Positions 41,950-49,519 of a stretch of 49,519 bases of DNA are shown piece by piece. Origin of the DNA: Budvicia aquatica DSM 5075 = ATCC 35567 (GTDB lineage: Bacteria > Pseudomonadota > Gammaproteobacteria > Enterobacterales > Enterobacteriaceae); assembly GCF_000427805.1 (NCBI RefSeq), contig NZ_ATYS01000008.1, positions 141,975-191,493 on the forward strand, read 5' to 3'. The notes under the pieces were generated by a model. It was not told where the DNA came from, did not search any database, and worked only from the letters and a program-made list of their open reading frames with translations. Position 1 is the stretch's first letter. Each line of letters starts with the position of its first letter. Position numbers and translations under genes: made by a program.

Positions 41950-43614
41950 TTAGTTCGCCCTGCCTCTGGCAAGCCACAAAATTTTTGAGAACATCCTTTT
42001 CAGTAAAGGCGGCACACTTTCCGTGCCTAACGATCCGGCCCTTTCAGCAACTTCAATCGCCAGGTCAGGCTTAGAGCTATGTTGAATCGCTTTACGGATA
42101 ACTTTACGCATTGGCATATGAATATTGGCGGGTAAGCCGGCGGCCTGATGGTAAACATCACTAAAACCTTCCCGGTACATAAAGTTCTCCATATCCAGAG
42201 CTGGAAGTTGAGTTAACCGATCCCGTACTCCGTCAGGGGCATTATTCAGAAATGACCGAACCGTCTCTGCATATTTCTTGCCAGCGTCATCGCCGTCGAC
42301 CAGAACATGCCACTCAATCCCCATACGGCTGGCATATTTCAATAATGGTTTCAGCCCGCTCTGGGCAAACTCAATCACTTTAATACCTTCGGTTTCAAAA
42401 TGATAACCACATTGACGAGCCAGTTCGGTAAGTAACCATACCTCAGTTTCCCCTTCAACCAGCAGCCAACTGCGGGCAAATAAAGAAGACGCTCGATTAA
42501 GGCGAATATGAAAAGAAATTCTCCTGCGTTCCTGAACGCTGAGCTCCCCGGCATCAATACGGTAAGCCGCGACTTTATTTGATTGACGAACTAATCGGTA
42601 TACGCTTTCCAACGGAGCCAGCGCCAGCAAATCGCCGGAATTAGTCGTGGTAATTTTCTGCAACGGTAAATTACTCAACAATCCCCATGCCGCAGATAGC
42701 ATAATAGGATGTAGACGGCTTTCAGGGTCTTCAATTAATAACAGAGGCACCGCATGGGCATCCAGATTTTTGGCGCCTTTGGTTTGCAGCAACGTTGAGA
42801 ACACGCCCAGCAAAATAAGTCGCATATTACGGCTTTCGGGTTCAGAAATTAGCTGGTTTAAATAATTAAGTGACTGCCACACCTGTGAGTTTTCCCGATA
42901 CTTATCATTTTTAATCCGAGAAGAATCCTCAATTTCTTTTGCCCCTTGTGCAGCAAAATAGTGTTTGAGTAAGGCGTGAATAGCCTGTAGCCCTAGCTGT
43001 AAATCTTTATTACTCAACTTCTGCGGGCTGCATTCCAGCTCGCGAGAAAGCTTCGATAGTTGCTGAGTCAGTTCAATATTTTCCGGTTCAGGAAACAGGG
43101 TTCCTTGTCTTAATCTTCGATTAAAACGGGCATCCCGTAAACGCAGTACCGGGTGCAGGCGTACCATTTCTTTAGCCAGCTCATCGACGTTATCTAATAT
43201 CATCGGATGCCCTGTAGCATCGAGAAATGTACGTGATGTTGTTACGCTGCCATCCGCTAAAAGTTCACCTTCCAGTCGGTAGAGAATATGTAAACGCCCG
43301 TTATTATCTTTGACCCACAAAGGGAGCAAATTATGAAACTGGGGAAGGCTGGGTGAGTCAACTTTGCGGGCGCTAAAAGTCAGAACAATTTGCAGGTGTT
43401 CCTGTTTGGCAGATTCATCGCCCAAAGGGTAATGGAAATCATGCGGCTTAAACTGATATAACTCATCGCTCGGAGAGAATAATAGCGTAAGTGCATCAAG
43501 CAGGCTGGACTTACCCCAGGCATTTTCACCAATCAAGATGACATTATCATTCAACATCAGTGATAGGCGGTTTATGCCTCGGAAACCGACAATCTCAACG
43601 CGCTCTAGATACAT
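41950..43614 (-). CDS. ybjD: OLD-family ATP-dependent nuclease YbjD
   Basis: The 554-residue protein matches E. coli YbjD (552) from start (MYLERVEIVGFRGINRLSLM) to end (RMFSKILWLARGRAN). The N-terminal SMC/RecF-like ATPase half has Walker A GENAWGKSS at 29-37 and LLLIEDPESRLHPIML as the Walker B and D-loop region. The C-terminal Toprim half has the glutamate motif SWLLVEGETEVWLL and the aspartate motif HVLVDGDDAGKKYA, which bind metal in OLD nucleases. Related OLD proteins act in DNA repair or phage defence; the role of YbjD is not settled. It stands alone, without the UvrD-type partner of Gabija systems. Confidence 0.93.
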   Translation of the reverse strand: MYLERVEIVGFRGINRLSLMLNDNVILIGENAWGKSSLLDALTLLFSPSDELYQFKPHDFHYPLGDESAKQEHLQIVLTFSARKVDSPSLPQFHNLLPLWVKDNNGRLHILYRLEGELLADGSVTTSRTFLDATGHPMILDNVDELAKEMVRLHPVLRLRDARFNRRLRQGTLFPEPENIELTQQLSKLSRELECSPQKLSNKDLQLGLQAIHALLKHYFAAQGAKEIEDSSRIKNDKYRENSQVWQSLNYLNQLISEPESRNMRLILLGVFSTLLQTKGAKNLDAHAVPLLLIEDPESRLHPIMLSAAWGLLSNLPLQKITTTNSGDLLALAPLESVYRLVRQSNKVAAYRIDAGELSVQERRRISFHIRLNRASSLFARSWLLVEGETEVWLLTELARQCGYHFETEGIKVIEFAQSGLKPLLKYASRMGIEWHVLVDGDDAGKKYAETVRSFLNNAPDGVRDRLTQLPALDMENFMYREGFSDVYHQAAGLPANIHMPMRKVIRKAIQHSSKPDLAIEVAERAGSLGTESVPPLLKRMFSKILWLARGRAN

Positions 43615-43869
43615 TTGCTCTCTCCATTATTGCTGACCGCCATAAGTACATCTGGCCATAATTTGCTGAGTAACAACATAATTATATGTCAATTAAGCTC
43701 AACAACGACAATAACCAAAATAATAAAAGCACAGCATCTTCATATTTGTCATCGGATAAGGTGGTTCAATTGAGTTTCAGCGTCAATCTTGATCTGCCTA
43801 AATAACCTTTACTCTTCATAGCGTTTTGGTTAGCGTGTCTGCCTCTGGACAAATTAAATATTAAACACC

Positions 43870-44772
43870 ATGTATTCAGGCCTATTAATTATTTTACTGC
43901 CGCTGTTTTTTGGCTATCTTATTCCGATAAAGCAACCTTCTCTGCTTCACAATATTCATCGGTTACTCAGCCTGATGGTTTACGTGATCCTATTTTTTAT
44001 GGGGATTAGCCTGGCTTTTCTCGATAATCTCAGCGCTAATCTGGTGACCATCTTCCTCTACGCCGGCGTATTTTTTATCTGCATCATTAGCGCAAACTTG
44101 GCTGCATTAGCGTTGCTCGATCGCCAATGGCCATGGAAAAATGCACATCAGCAAGAAAAGCTACCGTCGCGGCTAGGTATGGCATTAGAGTCACTGCAAC
44201 TGTGTGGCATAGTGGCTATCGGTTTTGTACTTGGATTAACCCATATTTCGTGGCTAATTTACGCTACTCAGGCCAGCGAATTTGCACTGATTTTTTTATT
44301 ACTGCTGGTAGGAATACAGCTCAGAAACAGCGGCATGAGCCTAAGAGAAATAACCCTCAACCGTCGCGGAATGATTATCGCACTGGTGGTGGTCTTCAGC
44401 GCGATGGTCGGCGGAGCCATTGCTGCGTGGCTATTAGGCTTACCGATTCGTACCGGTCTGGCGATGTCTTCAGCCTACGGCTGGTATTCTCTTTCCGGAA
44501 TTATTCTTACCGATTCTCTAGGCCCGGTGTTAGGCAGTGCAGCCTTCTTCAACGATCTTGCCCGTGAATTAGTCGCTATCATGTTAATTCCCGCGTTAGT
44601 CCGACGTAATGTCTCATCCGCAGTTGGCATTTGCGGTGCAACATCAATGGACTTTACGCTACCGGTATTACAACGTAGTGGCGGTCTGGCAATTGTGCCT
44701 GCGGCAATCGTTCATGGTTTTATACTTAGCCTGTTTGCCCCCGTTTTACTGGCTTTCTTTTCCGCCCCTTGA
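43870..44772 (+). CDS. lysO: L-lysine exporter LysO
   Basis: An inner-membrane exporter of lysine and the toxic analogue thialysine. The 300-residue protein has about eight hydrophobic spans and matches E. coli LysO/YbjE (299). Examples are ILFFMGISLAFLDNLSANL, HQQEKLPSRLGMALESLQLCG, SSAYGWYSLSGIILTDSLGP and GATSMDFTLPVLQRSGG. It is divergent from ybjD across 255 bases. aqpZ, which separates these genes in E. coli, is missing. Confidence 0.95.
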   Translation: MYSGLLIILLPLFFGYLIPIKQPSLLHNIHRLLSLMVYVILFFMGISLAFLDNLSANLVTIFLYAGVFFICIISANLAALALLDRQWPWKNAHQQEKLPSRLGMALESLQLCGIVAIGFVLGLTHISWLIYATQASEFALIFLLLLVGIQLRNSGMSLREITLNRRGMIIALVVVFSAMVGGAIAAWLLGLPIRTGLAMSSAYGWYSLSGIILTDSLGPVLGSAAFFNDLARELVAIMLIPALVRRNVSSAVGICGATSMDFTLPVLQRSGGLAIVPAAIVHGFILSLFAPVLLAFFSAP

Positions 44773-44949
44773 TGTGCTTTACGTATAGCCATAACCTTCA
44801 CCATGAAGTTAGGATCTATTTAATATGACCAAAGAACCTCTACTGTTGCAACCCAGAATCGCTTAGCGGCCAGTGATGATTTGAACGTGTAATCACTTGC
44901 CATAGACCAACGTTCCGTGGCGTCCATATTTTAAAAAAGGAAACAGGCC

Positions 44950-45576
44950 ATGCAAGATAAACACTGGTCAAAGACCGAACTTCTTCATGAAAGCGTTAAA
45001 AACCCTAATATTATCATTAAAGGCACCCACAGCTATTACAGCCACTGCTGGGATCAAGGATTTGAAAAATCCGTGGTTCGCTACTTACAGGGTGATGAGA
45101 TCAGCCAACAGTGGGAGCCGTTAGGTAAAATCGATCGGCTGATGATTAGTGACTATGTATGCATCGGTGCCGAAGCGGTGATATTGATGGGGGGTAACCA
45201 TACTCACCGAATCGACTGGTTCAGTTGCTACCCTTTTATTGAGTCGCTTACCCAGGCGTATCAGTGTAAAGGCGATACTCATCTTAATGGTGGTTGCTGG
45301 ATAGGTATGAGAGCAATGGTCATGCCGGGAGTAACCATTGGAGAAGGCGCTATCGTGGCTGCGGGGAGCGTAGTAACACAAAATGTAGCACCCTATACCA
45401 TCGTCGGAGGCGTCCCGGCAACGGTAATAAAACAACGATTTCCACAAGAAATTATTCAACGCATACTCAAACTAAACCTTTATGAACTACCTGAAGAGCA
45501 CTTTGAACAGATAATTCCCCTACTATCAAGCAGCGATATCAATGCATTAGAGCTAGGAATTAAAAACCTTAGCTAA
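44950..45576 (+). CDS. Xenobiotic (Vat/CatB-type) O-acetyltransferase
   Basis: A 208-residue left-handed beta-helix acetyltransferase. The pattern fits the Vat streptogramin and CatB chloramphenicol acetyltransferase family: KGTHSYYSHCWDQGFEKSVV, then ISDYVCIGAEAVILMGGNHTHRIDW with the catalytic His84, then hexapeptide repeats GGCWIGMRAMVMPGVTIGEG. The C-terminal part has GGVPATVIKQRFPQEIIQRIL. AAAAAGG lies before the ATG. The family acetylates hydroxyl groups of antibiotics, but many chromosomal members have no proven drug substrate, so resistance should not be assumed. It is not in the E. coli order at this site. Confidence 0.85.
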   Translation: MQDKHWSKTELLHESVKNPNIIIKGTHSYYSHCWDQGFEKSVVRYLQGDEISQQWEPLGKIDRLMISDYVCIGAEAVILMGGNHTHRIDWFSCYPFIESLTQAYQCKGDTHLNGGCWIGMRAMVMPGVTIGEGAIVAAGSVVTQNVAPYTIVGGVPATVIKQRFPQEIIQRILKLNLYELPEEHFEQIIPLLSSSDINALELGIKNLS

Positions 45577-45595
45577 TACTGATAATAAAAACGCT

Positions 45596-45722
45596 TATAC
45601 CCAAAATAATTCGAGTTGCTTGTAGGCGACAAGTCCAAGAGTCGCTAGCAGCATAGCTGACTATGTGACTGGGGGCAGTGGACGCAGTTAACACCCAAGC
45701 AACTTGAAGTATGACGGGTATA
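45596..45722. repeat. MITE-like enterobacterial palindromic element
   Basis: A 127-base element starts TATACCCAAAATAATTCGAG and ends GTATGACGGGTATA. Its terminal 27 bases form an imperfect inverted repeat: the outer TATACCC and the inner AGTTGCTTG pair exactly, the bases between partly. The centre is also partly self-complementary. Elements with these ends (…AATTCGAGTTGC…GCAACTTGAAGTATGACGGGTATA) are familiar intergenic repeats in Serratia, Yersinia, Photorhabdus and Pectobacterium. It has no coding capacity and lies between the acetyltransferase gene and the hcp promoter. Confidence 0.8.
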
Positions 45723-45855
45723 TATAGATTAATTTATGGCGGTAGCCCTCTTACCGCCCTCATCACAAACGCAAAATCAGCTTTATCTCTTTGATCTGCT
45801 AATCCTAAATCAGCCTCTTTCACACACTATTCACCTGCGCTATAACTGGCATAAA

Positions 45856-45951
45856 TTGATTTAAATCAAGTAATCGTTAAGTTGCATTAAAAACTCCTTT
45901 TTAAGTAATTGCTGTCGGCCTAACATAAACATGAATATAAAATGCAACTTA
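45856..45951 (+). promoter_or_regulatory. hcp-hcr control region: FNR box and NsrR-like half sites
   Basis: TTGATTTAAATCAA at 45856-45869 is a perfect FNR palindrome. TAAGTTGCATT (45878-45888) and AATGCAACTTA (45941-45951) are exact inverted copies, 52 bases apart, and resemble NsrR half sites. TAACAT at 45921-45926 is a candidate -10, giving a start near 45933 and an FNR position near -70. As I recall, the E. coli hcp promoter also uses an upstream FNR site near -72 and NsrR repression, so the layout seems conserved. NarL/NarP sites were not identified. Confidence 0.65.
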
Positions 45952-45967
45952 TAAAGGTGTCATCATT

Positions 45968-47620
45968 ATGTATTGCGTGCAATGTGAACAAACTATCCAT
46001 ACCCCTGCCGGAAATGGCTGCTCTTACGCTCAAGGAATGTGTGGAAAAACAGCTGAAGTTTCAGACTTGCAGGATCTGCTAGTCGCTGTTTTAGAAAGCT
46101 TATCGGCATGGGCTGTTAAAGCGCGTGATTTGGGCATCATCGACCATAAGATTGATGCTTTCGCGCCAAAAGCCTTTTTTGCAACGCTGACTAACGTTAA
46201 CTTCGATACTGACCGCATCATTGGTTACGCTCAAGAAGCGATTGCTTTACGTGATGAGCTAATTGCTCGCTGTAAAACCGTTGATGCTACCGTTCAACTT
46301 GACCATCCGATGGCCGATCTTCAGTTAGTCAGCAATAAGCTTCATCAACTGCTGGATCAGGCAACTGAGTTCGCGTTAAACAAAGATAAAGTAGAAATTG
46401 GCGATGATATTCATGGCCTGCGTATGTTGTGTTTATACGGTCTGAAAGGCGCAGCAGCCTATATGGAGCATGCTCTGGTATTAGGCCAGTATGATGACAA
46501 TATTTATGCTGAGTACCATAAGTTGATGGCATGGTTGGGTACTAACCCAAGCGATATGGCAACCCTGCTCGACAACGCAATGAACATTGGCAAAATGAAT
46601 TTCAACATCATGGCAATTCTCGACCATGGTGAAACCAGCGTTTACGGTGACCCGACGCCAACGTCAGTGAATGTTAAACCTATCGCCGGTAAAGCCATTC
46701 TGATTTCAGGTCACGACCTGAAAGATTTGCATATGCTGCTGGAACAGACCGAAGGCAAAGGCATTAATATCTATACCCATGGTGAAATGCTACCGGCTCA
46801 TGGCTACCCTGAACTGCGTAAGTATAAACATCTGGTCGGTAACTATGGCAGCGGTTGGCAAAATCAGCAGACTGAATTTGCTAAATTCCCCGGCCCAATC
46901 GTCATGACATCTAACTGTATTATCGATCCTAATGTCGGTAATTATGGCGACCGAATCTGGACCCGTAGCATTGTCGGCTGGCCTGGCGTAAAACACGTTG
47001 AAGGTGATGACTTCAGCGTTGTTATTGAGCAAGCGCAAAGCCTTGCCGGTTTCCCTTATGACGAATTAGAACACATGATTACCGTTGGCTTTGGTCGCCA
47101 AACGCTGCTGAATGCCGCTGATACGGTTATCGATTTAGTTTCTCAAAAGAAACTGCGCCATGTATTTCTGGTGGGTGGCTGTGACGGTAGCCGCGATGAG
47201 CGTAGCTACTATACCGACTTTGCCCGTAGCGTTCCCCAAGACTGCCTGATTATGACGCTGGCCTGCGGCAAGTATCGCTTTAACAAACTCGATTTTGGTA
47301 CTCTTGAAGGCCTCCCTCGCCTGCTGGATGTCGGCCAGTGCAACGACGCGTACTCAGCGATTATGCTGGCCGTTAAGCTGTCTGAAAAATTAGGTTGTTC
47401 AGTCAATGAATTACCGCTTACTCTGGTTCTTTCTTGGTTTGAACAAAAAGCCATTGTTATCTTATTAACCCTGCTATCCCTTGGTGTAAAAGATATCTAC
47501 ACCGGACCTACAGCACCGGGGTTCCTGACGGATAATCTGATGGGCGTCCTGAAAGACAACTTTGGCATGCGCTCTATTACAACGGTAGAACAAGATATGA
47601 GCGATATTTTAGGCGCATAA
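45968..47620 (+). CDS. hcp: Hydroxylamine reductase / hybrid-cluster protein
   Basis: A cytoplasmic protein with a hybrid 4Fe-2S-2O cluster that reduces nitric oxide and promotes protein S-nitrosylation under anaerobic nitrosative stress. The product is 550 residues, the E. coli length. The N-terminal cubane ligands are Cys3, Cys6, Cys18 and Cys25 ([10 protein letters not shown]…[10 protein letters not shown]), the spacing typical of enterobacterial class II Hcp. Hybrid-cluster ligand regions are present: [45 protein letters not shown] and GQCNDAYSA. hcr, its reductase, follows 60 bases downstream. Confidence 0.97.
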   Translation: MYCVQCEQTIHTPAGNGCSYAQGMCGKTAEVSDLQDLLVAVLESLSAWAVKARDLGIIDHKIDAFAPKAFFATLTNVNFDTDRIIGYAQEAIALRDELIARCKTVDATVQLDHPMADLQLVSNKLHQLLDQATEFALNKDKVEIGDDIHGLRMLCLYGLKGAAAYMEHALVLGQYDDNIYAEYHKLMAWLGTNPSDMATLLDNAMNIGKMNFNIMAILDHGETSVYGDPTPTSVNVKPIAGKAILISGHDLKDLHMLLEQTEGKGINIYTHGEMLPAHGYPELRKYKHLVGNYGSGWQNQQTEFAKFPGPIVMTSNCIIDPNVGNYGDRIWTRSIVGWPGVKHVEGDDFSVVIEQAQSLAGFPYDELEHMITVGFGRQTLLNAADTVIDLVSQKKLRHVFLVGGCDGSRDERSYYTDFARSVPQDCLIMTLACGKYRFNKLDFGTLEGLPRLLDVGQCNDAYSAIMLAVKLSEKLGCSVNELPLTLVLSWFEQKAIVILLTLLSLGVKDIYTGPTAPGFLTDNLMGVLKDNFGMRSITTVEQDMSDILGA

Positions 47621-47637
47621 TTTCGACTTCATCTCTA

Positions 47638-47661
47638 CGGGTGCGATTCAGTTCGCACCCG
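47638..47661 (+). other. Hairpin between hcp and hcr
   Basis: CGGGTGCGA (47638-47646) and TCGCACCCG (47653-47661) form a perfect 9-pair stem with the loop TTCAGT. No T-run follows, so it probably shapes relative expression or mRNA stability rather than ending transcription. Confidence 0.5.
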
Positions 47662-47680
47662 ATAACTCAAGGTTCATGAT

Positions 47681-48688
47681 ATGACCATGCCAACCCCTCT
47701 GTGCCCGAATCCAATGCAAATTCATAGCATTCATCAGGAAACGGCCGACGTCTGGACCCTTGAGCTTATCGCTCAAGATTTTTATCCCTATTTGCCGGGC
47801 CAATACGCGTTAGTCAGCATTCGCGACAGTGATACCTCGCTGCGGGCCTATACTATTTCGTCTTCGCCCGGACTCAGCCGATTTATCACACTAACAGTGC
47901 GCTGTTTGACCGGCGGTGAAGGTTCAACCTGGCTAACTCACGAAGTAAAACCAGGGAATACGCTTTGGCTTTCTGATGCTCAGGGAGAGTTTACCTGTGC
48001 CAACAAAGCGGATAACCATTATCTGATGTTGGCCGGTGGCTGTGGCGTTACGCCGATTATGTCCATGAGCCGTTGGATATTAGCCAGGCAGCCTGACAGC
48101 CATCTTATTGTATTTTACAACGTACGCAGCCCGTCTGACGTTGTCTTTGCTGAAGAATGGCAGCAGCTTTCAAATCGTTACCCGCAGCAGCTAACCCTGC
48201 ATCTTATGTTTGAAAATGATGCAGTTGAAGGACAGCTATCCGGACGTATTTCACAGCAACTATTAGCAGAGAAAGTGCCGGATATCGCCCAACGAACCGT
48301 AATGACCTGTGGCCCGTCGGCCTATATGAACGCCGTTGAAAAAATCAGCTTATCGATGGGCGTCCCTAATGAGCGTTTCCATAAAGAACAGTTCCATACT
48401 GCGGCTGAATGTATTAGCGGTGACGAACCGCAAATTAGTCTGATTATCCGTAGCCTGAATCAAACCTTTACCACACCGGTAGGCACTACGCTGCTATTTG
48501 CTCTTGAACAAAACAAAGTTCCGGTGATCGCTGCCTGTCGGGCTGGCGTATGTGGCTCATGTAAAACGAAAGTCATCAAAGGTCAGTATACAACGACCAG
48601 CCAGATGTCACTGACTCAGGATGAAATTGACCAAGGCTATGTATTAGCCTGTAGCTGTCAACTGCAAGGCGATACCGAACTGGCATAG
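47681..48688 (+). CDS. hcr: NADH oxidoreductase Hcr
   Basis: Transfers electrons from NADH to Hcp. The 335-residue protein starts MTMPTPLCPNPMQIHSIHQE. It has an FAD domain (RAYTISSSPG), an NAD domain (GGCGVTPIMSM; MTCGPSAYMNAVE) and a C-terminal plant-type [2Fe-2S] ferredoxin domain (CRAGVCGSCKTK, distal Cys in YVLACSC). E. coli Hcr is 322 residues; the extra length is mostly in the NAD-to-ferredoxin linker. It is co-transcribed with hcp. Confidence 0.96.
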   Translation: MTMPTPLCPNPMQIHSIHQETADVWTLELIAQDFYPYLPGQYALVSIRDSDTSLRAYTISSSPGLSRFITLTVRCLTGGEGSTWLTHEVKPGNTLWLSDAQGEFTCANKADNHYLMLAGGCGVTPIMSMSRWILARQPDSHLIVFYNVRSPSDVVFAEEWQQLSNRYPQQLTLHLMFENDAVEGQLSGRISQQLLAEKVPDIAQRTVMTCGPSAYMNAVEKISLSMGVPNERFHKEQFHTAAECISGDEPQISLIIRSLNQTFTTPVGTTLLFALEQNKVPVIAACRAGVCGSCKTKVIKGQYTTTSQMSLTQDEIDQGYVLACSCQLQGDTELA

Positions 48689-48733
48689 CGGATTTAATTA
48701 AGGCGTTATTCCGGCTTATAGGCCACTGGCCGG

Positions 48734-48900
48734 GTAATTTAAATTATTTTCAGCGTAGATTTTGCCCGCATAATCAGTATCGAAATATTGATTTTACCTA
48801 GCGGCCGAAGGGTAACGTTTTTAAGTTTACTCAAGGTGTTAATCATTAACGTTAGTCATCAATCTCAGGAGCCGTTCTGGTTATTCAGATTGATGACTAA
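48734..48900. repeat. Tandem 167-base repeat, copy 1
   Basis: This unit repeats immediately downstream with no net insertion or deletion: 24 mismatches in the first 147 bases by my hand count. The stretch TGTTAATCATTAACGTTAGT onward is identical for about 40 bases. TTAGTCATCAATCT (48852-48865) and AGATTGATGACTAA (48887-48900) form a perfect 14-pair stem. On the minus strand a 35-codon frame (48846 to 48739) starts MINTLSKLKNVTLRPLGKIN. The frame has no ribosome site and may not be expressed. With copy 2 it fills most of the spacer after hcr. Confidence 0.85.
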
Positions 48901-49067
48901 GTGGTTTAATTTGAGTTCAGCGTGGATTTCGTCCGCATAATCAGCATCGGAATATAAATTTTTCCTAGCGCCCGAGGGGCGACCTTTTTATGCTTACTCA
49001 AATTGTTAATCATTAACGTTAGTCATCAATCTCAGGAGCCGTTCCGGCTCCTCAGACTGCTGACGAA
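48901..49067. repeat. Tandem 167-base repeat, copy 2
   Basis: Second unit of the tandem repeat. Its minus-strand 35-codon frame (49013 to 48906) starts MINNLSKHKKVAPRALGKIY and shares 22 residues with copy 1. Here the hairpin CGCCC-GAG-GGGCG (48969-48981) is intact and followed by a T-run. A second hairpin AGGAGCCG-TTC-CGGCTCCT (49034-49052) is perfect, while the long outer stem of copy 1 is partly decayed. The two copies have thus preserved different parts of one structured ancestor. Confidence 0.85.
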
Positions 49068-49091
49068 CCCCATGTTTTTACGTGGGGTTCG
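49064..49091. other. Hairpin next to the transposase stop
   Basis: CGAACCCCATG (49064-49074) and CGTGGGGTTCG (49081-49091) pair over 11 bases with one wobble. It lies 7 bases beyond the transposase stop on its downstream side and may end that transcript or belong to the insertion sequence end. Confidence 0.45.
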
Positions 49092-49097
49092 CTCTTT

Positions 49098-49519
49098 CTA
49101 GCGACCGAAGGTCGCGATCGCGATATTTTTTTGCCTACATTCATTTTGTCTGTTTAGAGCCCTTGATAGCTTCATTATCAGCTGTAACCTCATCCAGTAC
49201 TGCTCATAAAGCCAAAAAAACGCCACCATCAGCGCTATCTTCTTCATATTCTGCGCTGCAGCCGCCAGAAGACACTGCATCTGCACTTTCATTAGTCCAC
49301 GGAACCGGGCATAACGATGACCATGATGTTGTTTTGCATCCGCGAAGCTGCGTTCTACTGTTTCCTTGCGCCGTTCATATATCTTTTTGCCCCATTTGGT
49401 TAGCCGTAACTCATTCGCCGTTTCCTTCGCCTCTTCCCACACATGTCGGGTGATGGTTTTTTGAGCTTTTCTATTTTGGGTGCATGAACTTCTACGCTCA
49501 CACCACTGGCACACTGACG
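49098..49519 (-). CDS. IS1182-family transposase, C-terminal part (runs off the window)
   Basis: The frame is open to the right edge of the window and ends at TAG (49098-49100), so only the last 140 or so residues are seen. A cysteine-containing segment (CQWCERRSSCTQNR) is followed by TITRHVWEEAKE, KIYERRKETVERSFADAKQ, HHGHRYARFRGLMKVQMQ and CLLAAAAQNMKKIA. This is the C-terminal DDE region typical of IS1182-family transposases, with the catalytic Glu in the ERRKETVERSFADAK helix. The tail after residue 100 (RALNRQNECRQKNIAIATFGR) is not conserved in the family. Completeness of the element cannot be judged. Confidence 0.85.
   Translation of the reverse strand, partial: SVCQWCERRSSCTQNRKAQKTITRHVWEEAKETANELRLTKWGKKIYERRKETVERSFADAKQHHGHRYARFRGLMKVQMQCLLAAAAQNMKKIALMVAFFWLYEQYWMRLQLIMKLSRALNRQNECRQKNIAIATFGR
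49098..49519 (-). mobile_element. Partial IS1182-family insertion sequence
   Basis: The element is inferred from its transposase 3' end. The inverted repeat and target duplication on this side were not identified. The boundary could be at the hairpin at 49064-49091 or further into the 167-base repeats. Confidence 0.6.

Noticed and set aside
41950-43614. Gabija or other defence system around the OLD-family gene
   Set aside because: There is no UvrD-like helicase or reverse transcriptase partner, and the gene is the conserved enterobacterial ybjD in near-normal context.
44824-44865. Short frame MTKEPLLLQPRIA before the Vat-like gene
   Set aside because: Thirteen codons, no ribosome site and no recognisable relative; too little to call a gene or a remnant.
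48734-49067. CRISPR-like array
   Set aside because: The units are 167 bases long, differ throughout, have no spacer pattern, and no cas genes are present.

Overview
The window is chromosomal DNA from a member of the order Enterobacterales. Almost every housekeeping protein matches its Escherichia coli counterpart closely in length and motifs, and most of the gene order is that of the E. coli 19-20 minute region (rpsA-cmk-aroA-serC-ycaO-focA-pflB-pflA-ycaD-dmsABC-serS-rarA-lolA-ftsK-lrp-trxB-cydDC-aat-infA-clpA-clpS, then ybjD-lysO and hcp-hcr). The gene set differs from E. coli: ycaL, the serW tRNA, cspD and macAB are missing, and several genes are added. The moderate AT content and the AT-rich spacers suggest a lineage outside Enterobacteriaceae proper. 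Budviciaceae is my guess; I cannot prove it from sequence alone.

Layout. At 12-8070 the minus strand carries rpsA, cmk, aroA, an Asp/Glu-type racemase (ygeA-like) lodged inside the usual serC-aroA operon, serC, a lipoprotein of the DUF2459 family and periplasmic asparaginase ansB. At 8270-14605 the plus strand carries ycaO and the anaerobic formate module focA-pflB-pflA, with a well-placed FNR promoter. At 14761-15799 there is a Coa1-family membrane protein followed by two gene remnants. At 15812-22422 the minus strand carries ycaD and a five-gene DMSO reductase operon, dmsA-dmsB-dmsC-dmsD-napF-like. The 563-base spacer that follows holds an orphan Fur box with a faintly RyhB-like stretch. 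At 22986-30728 the minus strand carries serS, rarA, lolA, ftsK and lrp.

At 31365-35941 the plus strand carries trxB-cydD-cydC. Two divergent genes for predicted exported enzymes, a phosphodiester-glycosidase-family protein and a low-molecular-weight phosphatase with a signal peptide, are inserted between cydC and aat. They are followed by aat, infA, clpA, clpS, ybjD, lysO, a xenobiotic acetyltransferase, a MITE-like palindrome and the nitrosative-stress pair hcp-hcr. The right edge has two tandem 167-base repeats directly abutting the 3' end of an IS1182-family transposase that runs out of the window.

Function. The region is rich in anaerobic and redox functions: formate production and export, DMSO respiration, cytochrome bd assembly (CydDC), thioredoxin reductase, Hcp/Hcr and periplasmic asparaginase. 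FNR-type boxes are visible at focA and hcp. The rest is core machinery: translation (S1, IF1, SerS), N-degron proteolysis (Aat-ClpS-ClpA), chromosome segregation (FtsK), lipoprotein transport (LolA) and the Lrp regulator. I found no CRISPR array, prophage, tRNA or rRNA gene.
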